Shown: positions 24,675 to 33,896 of the stretch, piece after piece
How positions within the stretch are numbered: position 1 is the first letter of the stretch
Layout of the letters: each line of letters starts with the position of its first letter
Source: JABDKJ01 sp964609215
GTDB taxonomy: Bacteria > Bacteroidota > Bacteroidia > Flavobacteriales_D > JABDKJ01
Reading direction: 5' to 3'
DNA: 64,000 bases
Assembly (NCBI GenBank): GCA_964609215.1
Contig: CAZSQZ010000001.1
Span: forward strand, 434,001-498,000
Notes under the pieces: generated by a model
Told to the model about the DNA's origin: nothing
The model's database searches: none
Seen by the model: the letters and a program-made list of their open reading frames with translations, nothing else
Position numbers and translations under genes: made by a program

Positions 24675-26259
24675 GTTCTTTTACTTTTCCATGTTTCATT
24701 TCAAATACTCTATCAGAAAAATATCTAACCACATCCATGTCATGTGAAATGAATAAATAAGTCAGTTGCATTTCGTCTTTTAAATCTTTTAAAAGATTCA
24801 AAACCTGTGCTTGAACAGATACATCTAATGCTGAAACGGACTCATCGCATACTACAATTTCCGGTTCGAGAATCAAAGAACGAGCAATACCAATTCTCTG
24901 TCTTTGTCCACCCGAAAACTCATGAGGATAACGATCAAAATGCTCCTTTAGAAGACCTACTTTTTTCAACATGTCTACCACCTTTTCTTTAGCTTCTTTT
25001 TTGGAACCTATAATATTATGAGCAAGCAGAGGCTCCGAAATCGCAGAGCCGATAGTCATCTTTGGGTTTAATGCTGAAAAGGGATCTTGAAAGATAATCT
25101 GCACCTTTTTTCTGTATCTTTTCCAGTCAGCAGGACTAAAGCTTGAACGTTTATTACCTTGGAAAATAAGTTCTCCTTCTGTCTCTTTTTGCAAACCTAC
25201 AATGGTTCTGCCTAAGGTAGTTTTTCCGCAACCAGATTCACCAACTAAACCTAATGTTTCACCTCTTCGGAGACTAAAGCTAACTCCATTTACCGCTTTA
25301 ACATGATCTATAACTTTATTGCGTATACCCTTTTTTATTGGATACCACATTTTTAAATTTTCAATCTCAATAACAGCTTCTTTTGCGATATACTTTTTGG
25401 ATGGTTTTGAGATATAAGTGCCTTCCATTATTTGTTTCACGGTAGGTAGCCTATGTGGTTTTCCCTTCTTCGGTGGGCGACAGGCCAAAAGAGCTTGAGT
25501 ATATTTTTCCTTAGGGCTATTTAAAAGGTTTTGCGTTATGCCTTGTTCTATGATTTTGCCCTTATACATAACCGCAATTCGATCTGCAAAGCCCCTTAAA
25601 ATTTCTAAGTCATGGGTGATGAAAATAACCCCCATTCCATTTTCTTTTTGCAAATCTTTAATCAAATCTAGGATAGACTGACTGACGGAAGGATCTAGTG
25701 CCGTTGTAGGTTCATCAGCAATTAATACTTTAGGTTTACATGCCATCGCAATAGCTATCATTACCCTTTGTTTTTGACCACCAGAAATCTCAAAAGGATA
25801 TTTACTGAAGATAAGTTCAGGATTAGGCAACCTTACTTTTTCAAATAGCTGCAATACGTTTTTCTTAGCTTCTTTTTTAGTTAAACCTAGATGCAAACGC
25901 AAAACTTCGGCCACCTGTTTACCACATCTCTCAACAGGATTTAAACTGGTCATAGGCTCTTGAAAAATCATTCCTATTTTCTTGCTGCGATAGGTTCTTA
26001 GTTCCTTTTCAGAAATTTGTGTAAGATCTATATCCTCGAAATCGATTTTGCCTTCTGCAATTTTAGAATTTCCCTTAGGCAGCAAACCCGTAATTGAAAG
26101 AGAGGTTACAGATTTACCCGATCCCGACTCACCTACTATTGCAACAATTTCTCCAGAACGAATTTGAAGATTAACATTCTCAACGGCTCTTTTCCATTTA
26201 CCTTCTTGAAGAAAATCAGTGCTTAGTTGTGAGATATTTAGAAGAATGTTATTCTGCAT
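24646..26259 (-). CDS. Double ABC ATPase, oligopeptide/dipeptide type (DppD-DppF fusion)
   Basis: Two complete ABC ATPase domains in one 537-aa chain. The first has GESGSGKS, ISGGQKQR and IADEPTTALD; the second has GESGCGKT, FSGGQRQR and CDESVSALD. Each is followed by the oligopeptide-family C-terminal extension (CRPPKKGKPHRLP after the first). I chose ATG 26259; a TTG at 26274 is the longer option. No permease or binding-protein gene is adjacent, so its membrane partners must be encoded elsewhere. It overlaps the upstream lipoprotein gene by 11 bases and the downstream GT39-like gene by 29. Confidence 0.9.
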   Translation of the reverse strand: MQNNILLNISQLSTDFLQEGKWKRAVENVNLQIRSGEIVAIVGESGSGKSVTSLSITGLLPKGNSKIAEGKIDFEDIDLTQISEKELRTYRSKKIGMIFQEPMTSLNPVERCGKQVAEVLRLHLGLTKKEAKKNVLQLFEKVRLPNPELIFSKYPFEISGGQKQRVMIAIAMACKPKVLIADEPTTALDPSVSQSILDLIKDLQKENGMGVIFITHDLEILRGFADRIAVMYKGKIIEQGITQNLLNSPKEKYTQALLACRPPKKGKPHRLPTVKQIMEGTYISKPSKKYIAKEAVIEIENLKMWYPIKKGIRNKVIDHVKAVNGVSFSLRRGETLGLVGESGCGKTTLGRTIVGLQKETEGELIFQGNKRSSFSPADWKRYRKKVQIIFQDPFSALNPKMTIGSAISEPLLAHNIIGSKKEAKEKVVDMLKKVGLLKEHFDRYPHEFSGGQRQRIGIARSLILEPEIVVCDESVSALDVSVQAQVLNLLKDLKDEMQLTYLFISHDMDVVRYFSDRVFEMKHGKVKELAEGEGILA

Positions 26260-26770
26260 AGAAGCTTTTGTCAAAGTCTTCGTAAAAATTAATAGAAACC
26301 ATTTTTAGCTCCGAATTGATTGACTCATCAAATAATTCTATTTCAATGACTTTATTGTGAATAGAGGAAGTATTCCAAGCAGCATATCCTTCGTCCATTT
26401 TACTGCTTCCATAGAGTTCATCCAATTTAGCCTTGCAATCATTAAAGAAAGGCAGAATCAATGAGTCTTCCTTTAAATAAAAATCGACAGCAATTTCGTA
26501 AATTAACTTTCGATCCAATGCGGTTCTTATTTCTCTTCTTTCAATTCTTTGATCATCCGTTTCTGCTGAGAATATTAGTTCATCATTGTTTGACAGAACC
26601 AGACTATCCGAATAAGTATTAATAACAATGCTTGCAGAATCACCAATATTCAATTCTGCATAATGTCCTTTTTTTAATTCATCTATAGCAGAGTAAACTT
26701 CACTTTCTTCTTGATGAGTGCATGCAGAAAGTAATAAAATGAAAGCAAGCACTAATAATACATTTTTCAT
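26249..26770 (-). CDS. Hypothetical lipoprotein
   Basis: Lipoprotein of 173 aa. The signal peptide ends in LLLSAC with lipidated Cys17, followed by an acidic stretch (THQEESEV). The mature part is mixed alpha/beta without a recognised motif; an acidic segment around YGSSKMDEGYAAWN has no clear counterpart I can name. It is probably in the same transcript as the ABC ATPase, which overlaps it by 11 bases. Function unknown; co-location alone does not make it a transporter component. Confidence 0.7.
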   Translation of the reverse strand: MKNVLLVLAFILLLSACTHQEESEVYSAIDELKKGHYAELNIGDSASIVINTYSDSLVLSNNDELIFSAETDDQRIERREIRTALDRKLIYEIAVDFYLKEDSLILPFFNDCKAKLDELYGSSKMDEGYAAWNTSSIHNKVIEIELFDESINSELKMVSINFYEDFDKSFYAE

Positions 26771-26825
26771 AGTAAAGGAATATTTCTTTTCAGCAATACA
26801 AGTCCAAATCTAATTAAAATAAAAA

Positions 26826-26852
26826 CCCCCAATCCACAAGGTGAATTGAGGG
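26826..26852 (-). terminator. Rho-independent terminator of the OmpA-family gene
   Basis: Read on the minus strand, a 10-bp stem (CCCTCAATTC with GGATTGGGGG, two G-T pairs) closes a 7-base loop and is followed by TTTTTATTTTAATT. It starts 22 bases after the stop of the OmpA gene. The G-T pairs become mismatches on the plus strand, so it is directional. Confidence 0.8.
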
Positions 26853-26874
26853 TGAAATAAAGTTATAAGAGATT

Positions 26875-27843
26875 TTAATCTACAGTGCCTATTATGTCGT
26901 AAAGCTCATCCAATTTCGGAATCAAAATAATTTCGATTCTTCTGTTTTTGGCCTTATCATCTTCATCAACAGGAATGTATTCACCCCTTCCTGCTGCTGT
27001 CAAAATTTGAGGTTCAATGTCACTATTTTCAGTTAGAATTCGAACAACAGAAGTCGCTCTCATTACACTTAAATCCCAATTGTCTTTAAATGGCATTCCA
27101 CCACCAATTTTATCTTTATCAGTATGTCCCTCTACCATTATTGAAATATCTTCGTTCGACTCTATTGCCTTAGCTAAATCCATTAACGCTTTTTTACCTT
27201 GAGTCTCTACTTTATCACTTCCAGAATCGAAGAGTAGTTTTGCCTCAAGATTCACATAGACCCTTCCATTTTTTTGCTCTACGGATAGTCCTTTATCTTT
27301 GAAAGCAAGAAGTGCATCCGCGACCTTATTTTTTAATGCTTTAGCTGATTCTTCATTTGCGCTTATCATTTGTTCCAATTCCCTCACTCTCATTTCTCTA
27401 TCTGCCAACTCTGCCGATTTTTCATTTAGAACATCTTCTAATTGATTTAGTTCCGCCTCTTTTTGCTGTAATTCAGATTCTGTTGCATTCAATGTGGAAA
27501 GCAAGCTTTCTTTTTCTTTGGCATTGCTGGACATTAACATAGCCTGTTTATCCATCATCTCCTCGTTCAGATTATTGGCTTTATTGTATTGACTCTTGAG
27601 TTTTCTAATGCTTTTCCCATTAAGTGCTGTATCCTCTTCCAACGCATAGATGCGCAGATTCATATCTTCTATTGCACCAACCATTTCAAACATTTCTTGC
27701 TCTTGTCCTTCATTTATGCGTTTCAGTCTATCATTTTCCTCTTGCAAGTCTGCAGCCTTCATTTCCATCTCAGAAAACTGCTTACCTGGAACACAACTAC
27801 TTAAGGCAAGAATAATAGTGGCGAAAAGACATATATTTTTCAT
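26875..27843 (-). CDS. OmpA family lipoprotein with coiled coil
   Basis: Outer-membrane lipoprotein of 322 aa. I chose the ATG at 27843 because it gives a standard signal peptide with lipobox ALSSC (Cys17); an ATG 69 bases upstream would add a basic leader that hides it. A long coiled coil (about 25-190, rich in Glu/Gln/Lys heptads) leads to an OmpA-C peptidoglycan-binding domain (about 200-310) with LLFDSGSDKV, MVEGHTDKD and AKNRRIEIIL. The Asp and Arg that grip diaminopimelate are present (EGHTD, NRRIE). It has its own terminator. Confidence 0.9.
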   Translation of the reverse strand: MKNICLFATIILALSSCVPGKQFSEMEMKAADLQEENDRLKRINEGQEQEMFEMVGAIEDMNLRIYALEEDTALNGKSIRKLKSQYNKANNLNEEMMDKQAMLMSSNAKEKESLLSTLNATESELQQKEAELNQLEDVLNEKSAELADREMRVRELEQMISANEESAKALKNKVADALLAFKDKGLSVEQKNGRVYVNLEAKLLFDSGSDKVETQGKKALMDLAKAIESNEDISIMVEGHTDKDKIGGGMPFKDNWDLSVMRATSVVRILTENSDIEPQILTAAGRGEYIPVDEDDKAKNRRIEIILIPKLDELYDIIGTVD

Positions 27844-28009
27844 TTCTTGAATTTTTCTTAAAATTCGTTCACATAGCCCTGTCTTTCGGGCACTTTTATT
27901 CATTTTATTCACAGTCCATTCTTAATCCAGTAGCGCTGCCTTTTGCCGTTAAAATTCTTTTGTAGAGTGAATAATATTTCCGTATTTGCTTGCATACATA
28001 TAAAGAGAA

Positions 28010-28966
28010 ATGGCTTTTTCAGAAGAAATATTATCGCGGTTAGGTGAGCTCGAAACAAAGTTTGATGCAATGGGTCAGGATTTGAAATCCTATTTAGACG
28101 GCCTCTTATATTCAGATTATTTAACGTATTGGGAATATATTAAATCAGACGCCCTTTTAAGTTTGCAACATCCTTTGACCAGCTTTCCCGATGAGAAAAT
28201 CTTCATTTCCTATCATCAAATTACAGAGTTATATTTTGATTTGATTCTTCATGAATTTGATCAGCTTTCATCAAATAAAGAACTTAAAGAAGAGGAGTTC
28301 CTAGAGAGAATAAAGAGAGCCAATAGATACTTTTCGAATCTCATATATTCTTTTGACATTATGATAGAGGGGATGCATAGAGATCAATTCTTGAAATTTA
28401 GAATGTCATTATTACCTGCCAGCGGTTTTCAATCTGGACAATTCAGAAAAATTGAGATTTATTCTACGGACTTTATCAATCTACTGTCCCATGCCGATCG
28501 CGAAAAATATCCAGCTTATGTTGGACAGGATATTAAGCATATGTACCAACACATGTACTGGAAAAAAGGGGCAACAGAGCTGGCAACCGGCAAGAAAACA
28601 TTGACTTTAAAACAGTTTGAAGCTAAGTACTCTGAAACACTTGTTAGACTCGCCAAGAAAAAGATAAAAACCAATTTATGGACGCTTTATTCCAATTTGG
28701 AAAAGGGAGAATATAATGAAGAAATAATCGAGGAGTTAAGGAAATACGACTTAAATGTAAATGTGAATTGGTCGCTTGCGCATTATAAATCAGCGGCAAA
28801 GTATTTACAACTCGAACCTAAAACTATTGAGGCAACAGGCGGAACCAATTGGCAAAAGTATCTGCCACCTCGCTTTCAAAGAATTATATATTTTCCGGAA
28901 TTATGGTCAAAGGAAGAATTGGAAGATTGGGGAAAATCCTGGGTAAAGGAAGCCCTAAGTAAATGA
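28010..28966 (+). CDS. Tryptophan 2,3-dioxygenase family protein
   Basis: Heme dioxygenase that opens the indole ring of tryptophan to N-formylkynurenine, 318 aa, cytosolic. Likely key residues by family pattern are the distal His69 in ISYHQITELYF, Arg131 in FLKFRMSLLPASGFQSGQFR (substrate carboxylate) and axial heme His258 in WSLAHYKSA. The final ATGGTN and YFPELW blocks match the C-terminal substrate loop and helix. No kynureninase or formamidase gene is adjacent. It could feed NAD synthesis or tryptophan breakdown. The 166-base gap to the divergent OmpA gene must hold both promoters. Confidence 0.9.
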   Translation: MAFSEEILSRLGELETKFDAMGQDLKSYLDGLLYSDYLTYWEYIKSDALLSLQHPLTSFPDEKIFISYHQITELYFDLILHEFDQLSSNKELKEEEFLERIKRANRYFSNLIYSFDIMIEGMHRDQFLKFRMSLLPASGFQSGQFRKIEIYSTDFINLLSHADREKYPAYVGQDIKHMYQHMYWKKGATELATGKKTLTLKQFEAKYSETLVRLAKKKIKTNLWTLYSNLEKGEYNEEIIEELRKYDLNVNVNWSLAHYKSAAKYLQLEPKTIEATGGTNWQKYLPPRFQRIIYFPELWSKEELEDWGKSWVKEALSK

Positions 28967-29046
28967 TTGAGTTATTCGCGTAACGAGGTGAATAAAAAAT
29001 CGTTAGTATTCTGCACCTTCTCTTCATTTTTCATTTTTTGTACGAC

Positions 29047-30291
29047 ATGAGAAACCAATCGCTTCTAGTTATTATTGTTTTATTGCTGATTGCCTGTTCA
29101 TCGGAAAACAAAGAACCCGAGGTCGTTCAAGTTGAACCTCAGAAACCAGAGATGATTTATCATTTCCCAAAGGATAGTTTTTTAATTGTTCAAGAAGAAA
29201 TTAAGAAAAATGAAGTGCTCTCTACTATTCTTTATAGACACCATGTGGATTGGCCTCAGATTGATGAAATTGTTAAAGCCTGTAAAGGCACTTTTAATAT
29301 AAATGGCATTCAATTGGGCAAGCCATACACAGTTTTGTGTAAACCAGATTCTACGGAGAAAGCAGAGTATTTTATTTATGAAACATCCGCAGCTAAATAT
29401 GTCGTTTTAGAATTAGAAGAGCCTAAGGCCTATATTGCAGAAAAACAGCAGGAAATAAGATTGGATGTTGCGGAGGGAAAAATTGAGTCTAGTCTTTTTC
29501 TTACGATGACCCAAAATAATTTAAGTCCGGCATTGGCGATGGAAATGGCTGATATCTATGCTTGGACAATTGACTTTTATCGATTGCAGAAAGGAGATGC
29601 ATTTAAGGTCTTCTATGAGAAAAAATACGTTGAGGACGAATTTATAGGGATTGGTAAAATTTATGCTTGTGAGTTTAGTAACGGAGGTGAAAAACTCCAA
29701 GCATATAGATATGAGAAAGACGGAAAAATAGATTTTTACGATGAGGAAGGAAACAGCTTAAGAAAAGCCTTTTTAAAATCACCTTTAAAATTTGGAAGAA
29801 TTTCCTCCAAGTACACCAATAGAAGGTTCCACCCAGTTCAGAAAAGATGGAAAGCCCATAAAGGGACAGACTATGCTGCACCAACAGGAACTCCCATTCT
29901 ATCTACTGGGGATGGAGTAGTGATAGCTTCTGCCTATACAAAGAACAATGGGAATTATGTAAAAATTAGGCACAACAGTACCTATACTACTCAGTATTTG
30001 CACATGAGCAAAAGGCTTGTTAAAAAAGGCGATAGAATAAAGCAAGGACAGACTATTGGTAAGGTTGGTTCAACAGGATTAGCAACAGGGCCTCATGTAT
30101 GTTATCGTTTTTGGAAAAATGGAGCTCAAGTTAATCACCTAAAGGAAAAATTTCCTGCAGCAAAACCATTAGACAAAAACGCAATGGCCGACTTTCTTGT
30201 TCATAAAGACTCTCTAGTAAATTATATGAATGGAGTTCTAAAAGTAATAGTTGAAAATACTGAAACGACCAAGGATATGAATCAGTTCTAG
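29047..30291 (+). CDS. M23 family metallopeptidase lipoprotein
   Basis: Predicted envelope peptidoglycan endopeptidase, 414 aa. ATG 29047 gives a signal peptide ending in LLLIAC; an in-frame TTG at 29038 is less likely. The N-terminal half is a LysM/OapA-like region as in Bacteroidota M23 proteins (YRHHVDWPQIDEI). The LytM domain spans about 255-365, with HKGTDYAAPTGTPI supplying the first His and Asp ligands. The usual HxH is replaced by HVC (GPHVCYRFW), so a Cys stands in the place of the last ligand. The gene is isolated, with 69 bases to the convergent gene. Confidence 0.88.
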   Translation: MRNQSLLVIIVLLLIACSSENKEPEVVQVEPQKPEMIYHFPKDSFLIVQEEIKKNEVLSTILYRHHVDWPQIDEIVKACKGTFNINGIQLGKPYTVLCKPDSTEKAEYFIYETSAAKYVVLELEEPKAYIAEKQQEIRLDVAEGKIESSLFLTMTQNNLSPALAMEMADIYAWTIDFYRLQKGDAFKVFYEKKYVEDEFIGIGKIYACEFSNGGEKLQAYRYEKDGKIDFYDEEGNSLRKAFLKSPLKFGRISSKYTNRRFHPVQKRWKAHKGTDYAAPTGTPILSTGDGVVIASAYTKNNGNYVKIRHNSTYTTQYLHMSKRLVKKGDRIKQGQTIGKVGSTGLATGPHVCYRFWKNGAQVNHLKEKFPAAKPLDKNAMADFLVHKDSLVNYMNGVLKVIVENTETTKDMNQF

Positions 30292-30360
30292 GAAGCCTGT
30301 TTTTGTTTATATCTCTTTTTGAGAATTCCTAGCTTCTTATTATCAATTACCCCAAGCACA

Positions 30361-31113
30361 CTAATATTTATCGAAATCAATATCTGGTAAAATTTCTTCT
30401 TTATGAGGAACATTTAGCCACTCTCCATAAGAGTATTTAATGAACATCAAAAATTCGTATTGAGTAGATGATTGTAGGAATTGGTCAGAAACATTGCAAT
30501 AGTCTATGAACTCATCAAATTCCTCATCTTTTAAGTCTATGATATCGTAGTCTATGTATTTTCTAAATAGCTCTTTTAGAAGATCCCGTTTTCGATCTTC
30601 ATTTATCAATTCAGCTAATTTTCTTTTACTCCTTTCCCTTCTACTAAAAGCCTGATATAAAAATGTAATAGGGCTTTGCAAGGCATCTATACCGGAGAGA
30701 ACATAGTCTTGTTTTGAATAACCTAATTCCTGAATATCTTCTTCTATTTCTTCAAGATCTCTTTCCGCAATAATGGTTACAGGTTTCAAAAAAACAACTG
30801 GTTTTTTTAAGGTAGGTGAAATTGTGTAAATATCTTTTTTGGTAGAATCTTTTAGTGAAAAAACATAAGAAGAGAAACCAAATGCAGAAATTACGATGCT
30901 GTCATTTTTTCCAACATGCATAACGTAATCACCAAATTTGTCTCCGAAGGTTCCGTTACCATTGGTTTTATTAACTACAAGAACATTGACCAGTTTATTC
31001 CCTGATTCATAGTCAATGGCATGACCTTTTATTTTCACAATGGTGTCTTGCCCTAAGACATTTCCGCAAATAGAAAAGGCTAAAACAAGAAGGAATATTT
31101 GTTTGAAATTCAA
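30361..31113 (-). CDS. Carboxypeptidase-like regulatory domain protein
   Basis: Secreted protein of about 250 aa. A TTG at 31113 gives a clean signal peptide (FKQIFLLVLAFSICGNVLGQ); the frame stays open upstream to 31212 but that leader does not look like coding sequence. The first mature domain (about 22-110) is a CarboxypepD_reg-like beta-sandwich with IKGHAIDYESGNKLVNVLVV and an FGFSSYVFSL strand. The rest is helical and charged (IDYDIIDLKDEEFDEFIDY). No TonB-receptor barrel follows, so it is not a SusC fragment. Role unknown. Confidence 0.7.
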   Translation of the reverse strand: MNFKQIFLLVLAFSICGNVLGQDTIVKIKGHAIDYESGNKLVNVLVVNKTNGNGTFGDKFGDYVMHVGKNDSIVISAFGFSSYVFSLKDSTKKDIYTISPTLKKPVVFLKPVTIIAERDLEEIEEDIQELGYSKQDYVLSGIDALQSPITFLYQAFSRRERSKRKLAELINEDRKRDLLKELFRKYIDYDIIDLKDEEFDEFIDYCNVSDQFLQSSTQYEFLMFIKYSYGEWLNVPHKEEILPDIDFDKY

Positions 31114-31251
31114 ATCAAGAGCAAAATTAGTTGATAAAACAGCAATTCTTGTGCCCAAGAGACAAAATCTGTTAAAATGAAAGTGACAGAAATACAAAAT
31201 ACTGATAAACAAGCTATTACAAGAATATTATATTTGAGACCATTTTATCAC

Positions 31252-32901
31252 ATGAGACCAGCACTTTATTACACCATATTAATACTATTGTTCTTGTTTG
31301 GCTGTCAAGCAGATACTGCCATTTCATATGGTATAGAGGACATGAAAGCAGACTTAGAATACTTGGCTTCAGATGAACTCGAAGGAAGAGAAACAGGGAC
31401 GCAAGGGGAAGCTTTAGCTGCACAGTTTATTGCAGAAAGGTTTATGAGTTTGGGATTATTGCCATACGGTACGGAAGGGAGTTATTTTCAGGAATTTGAG
31501 TTCAAGTCTAAGGCAATTATTAATCCTGATAATTGGTTGGAGTTAGACGGAGAAAAAATGGAAAATGGTAAAACATTTTACCCCATTTCCTATAGCGGAA
31601 ATGGGGAGTTTGATTCCGAAATTGTAGACATTAAATTTGCTATTTCTGCACCAGAGTTTGACTATAATGATCTGGAAATGAATACAGATTTGGAAGGTAA
31701 AATTGTGCTTTTCGACATTTCTTCTCCAGATGGTATCCATCCTCATTCTAAGTACATAGAGTATCACGATATTGGAAAAAGAATTGGGATGTTAGAAAAG
31801 ATTGGTGTGTCTGCGGTTTTAATGTATAGTACAGATGATAATGCAGAGGAGCCATCGGAAAAGATATCTTCTCGTGTAAACCCTTATGGGTTTCCAATTT
31901 TGTTTTTGAAAGAAAAACCAAATGCAAAAAGAGCTAAGGGTTTCGTTGAAATCTCAAGACCATCAAAAACAGGGAAAAACGTTATTGGATATCTAAGCAA
32001 TAATGCAGACAATACAGTTATTATAGGAGCACATTATGATCATTTAGGCCATGGAGAAGAAGGCTCTCTTTATAGAGGTGAAGAAAGGTTAATTCATAAT
32101 GGAGCTGATGATAACGCAAGTGGTGTGGTTTGTCTTTTTGAACTTGCAGATCAATTGAGAAATGAAGAGTTGAACAACAACTTTGTTTTCATAGCATTCT
32201 CAGGCGAAGAAAAAGGGCTTTTGGGTTCAAACTACTATGTAAAAAATATGCCCTTTACTAATGAAAAGGTAAATTATATGCTAAATATGGACATGGTGGG
32301 AAGATTAGAAGGAGATAAGATAAGCATTAATGGTATTGGCACTTCACCATCATTGAGAATGATAGATTCACTTATAGTGGGAGGATTAAGCGCACAAACT
32401 ACTGAAGGGGGAATTGGAGCTTCTGATCACACCTCATTTTATCTTCAGAACATTCCTGCCTTGCATTTTTTCAGTGGGACACATGAAGATTACCATAAAC
32501 CTTCTGATGATGCTCATAAGATCAATTATGAAGGCATGCAAAGCATAGTTGATTATATGATTTACATTATTAATGAATTGGAGGATGATGGGAAATTGGA
32601 ATTTACCAAGACAAAGGATGAAGACAGTAGGAACACTCCAAATTTCAAAGTGACTTTAGGAGTTATTCCAGATTATTTGTTCGATGGGAAAGGAATGAGA
32701 ATAGATGGAATTAGCGAGGGTAGACCAGCGGCAGCTGCTGGCTTGAAGGCAGGAGATATTGTAGTAAAAATGGGAGAATTTGAAGTTAGAGATATGACTA
32801 CTTACATGCAGGGTCTTTCAAAGTTTAATGAAGGGGAAAGCACTGAGGTTATAGTGAATCGAGAAGGGAATGAAATTAAAGTAAATGTTCTTTGGGACTA
32901 G
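31252..32901 (+). CDS. M28 family zinc aminopeptidase lipoprotein with PA and PDZ domains
   Basis: Predicted lipoprotein peptidase of 549 aa; ATG 31252 gives a signal ending in FLFGC. A PA-like insertion (about 110-235) precedes the M28 catalytic core. Co-catalytic zinc ligands are visible in order: IGAHYDHLG, GADDNASG, SGEEKGLLGS, NMDMVGR and GTHEDYHKPSDD. A C-terminal PDZ domain (about 460-549) contains GRPAAAAGLKAGDIVVKMG. Family members clip N-terminal residues from peptides at the cell surface. It overlaps gpsA by ten bases, although the functions look unrelated. Confidence 0.92.
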   Translation: MRPALYYTILILLFLFGCQADTAISYGIEDMKADLEYLASDELEGRETGTQGEALAAQFIAERFMSLGLLPYGTEGSYFQEFEFKSKAIINPDNWLELDGEKMENGKTFYPISYSGNGEFDSEIVDIKFAISAPEFDYNDLEMNTDLEGKIVLFDISSPDGIHPHSKYIEYHDIGKRIGMLEKIGVSAVLMYSTDDNAEEPSEKISSRVNPYGFPILFLKEKPNAKRAKGFVEISRPSKTGKNVIGYLSNNADNTVIIGAHYDHLGHGEEGSLYRGEERLIHNGADDNASGVVCLFELADQLRNEELNNNFVFIAFSGEEKGLLGSNYYVKNMPFTNEKVNYMLNMDMVGRLEGDKISINGIGTSPSLRMIDSLIVGGLSAQTTEGGIGASDHTSFYLQNIPALHFFSGTHEDYHKPSDDAHKINYEGMQSIVDYMIYIINELEDDGKLEFTKTKDEDSRNTPNFKVTLGVIPDYLFDGKGMRIDGISEGRPAAAAGLKAGDIVVKMGEFEVRDMTTYMQGLSKFNEGESTEVIVNREGNEIKVNVLWD

Positions 32902-33896
32902 AAAAGAATTATAGCATAGGAGTAATTGGTGGAGGTAGCTGGGCAACTGCTTTAACTAAGATTTTCTGCGAAAACTCACTTAGTATTAATTGGTGGAACA
33001 GAAATGCAGAAAGCATAGCTTTTATTGAAGAGCATGGCAGAAACCCCAGATACTTGAGTGGTGCGGAATTGGATGTGGAACGTTTGAATATGAGCACGGA
33101 TTTGGAGTTTGTTATTAGCCAATCCGATATTCTTATTATGGCTATACCATCGGCATTTATTTTCGAAGAACTAAAAAACGTGTCTAAGAAGGTTTTTGAG
33201 AATAAGAAAATGATTTCTGCTATTAAGGGAATAATTCCTGAAGAGAATAAATTACCAGCAGTTTATTTTAACGAAAACCTTGGGATTCCATTTGAAAATA
33301 TTGGAATAGTATGTGGTCCCTGTCATGCAGAGGAGGTAGCAATGGAACGCCTTTCTTACTTGACCGTTGCTTTTCCCGATGAGGAAATCGCTAAGTATGT
33401 GGTAAGCAAATTGACATGTAGGTATATTAAGGCAATAGTCTCAGATGATGTTTTAGGTACAGAAGTATCTGCTGTATTGAAAAATGTCTTCGCTGTGGCT
33501 AGTGGAATTTGTGCAGGTTTAGGCTATGGCGATAACTTTCAGGCAGTCTTGGTTTCAAATGCAATTAGGGAGATAGGAAATTTCGTAGAAAAAATAAAGC
33601 CACAGCACAGAGATATCAAATCATCAGCCTACCTAGGAGACCTTTTGGTAACGGCTTACTCTACTTTTAGCAGAAACAGAAATTTTGGAAGCATGATTGG
33701 AAAGGGCTACTCGGTAAAAGCGGCTCATGTTGAAATGGATATGGTGGCTGAGGGGTATTATGCAGTAAAAGGAATAATGGAAATGAACAAAAAGTATCAG
33801 GTTGACTTACCTATTACTGAAGCTGTTTATAATATCTGTTATGAAAAAATTTCTCCAGTTATAGAAATGAAAATTTTAAGTGAGAAATTAACTTAA
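32892..33896 (+). CDS. gpsA: NAD(P)-dependent glycerol-3-phosphate dehydrogenase
   Basis: Makes sn-glycerol 3-phosphate from dihydroxyacetone phosphate for phospholipid synthesis, 334 aa. The Rossmann motif is GVIGGGSWATAL (about 9-20). The family LSGPCHAEE block appears as VCGPCHAEEVAMERLS. The catalytic-lysine helix is GTEVSAVLKNVFAVASGICAGLGYGDN-like, where the Lys of LKN is the expected residue. The TTG start lies inside the end of the M28 gene, implying coupled translation. The stop overlaps the uvrC stop by four bases (TTAA). Confidence 0.94.
   Translation: MGLEKNYSIGVIGGGSWATALTKIFCENSLSINWWNRNAESIAFIEEHGRNPRYLSGAELDVERLNMSTDLEFVISQSDILIMAIPSAFIFEELKNVSKKVFENKKMISAIKGIIPEENKLPAVYFNENLGIPFENIGIVCGPCHAEEVAMERLSYLTVAFPDEEIAKYVVSKLTCRYIKAIVSDDVLGTEVSAVLKNVFAVASGICAGLGYGDNFQAVLVSNAIREIGNFVEKIKPQHRDIKSSAYLGDLLVTAYSTFSRNRNFGSMIGKGYSVKAAHVEMDMVAEGYYAVKGIMEMNKKYQVDLPITEAVYNICYEKISPVIEMKILSEKLT

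Noticed and set aside
27844..27912. Upstream extension of the OmpA lipoprotein start
   Set aside because: It would place 23 basic residues before a clear lipoprotein signal peptide with lipobox ALSSC.
30288..30332. Inverted repeat CTAGGAA ... TTCCTAG after the M23 gene, considered as a terminator
   Set aside because: The arms are only seven bases and are separated by 31 bases, with no T-run directly after; probably chance.
31177..31251. Upstream extension of the M28 peptidase start
   Set aside because: It would bury the signal peptide and run into the promoter region of the divergent gene.
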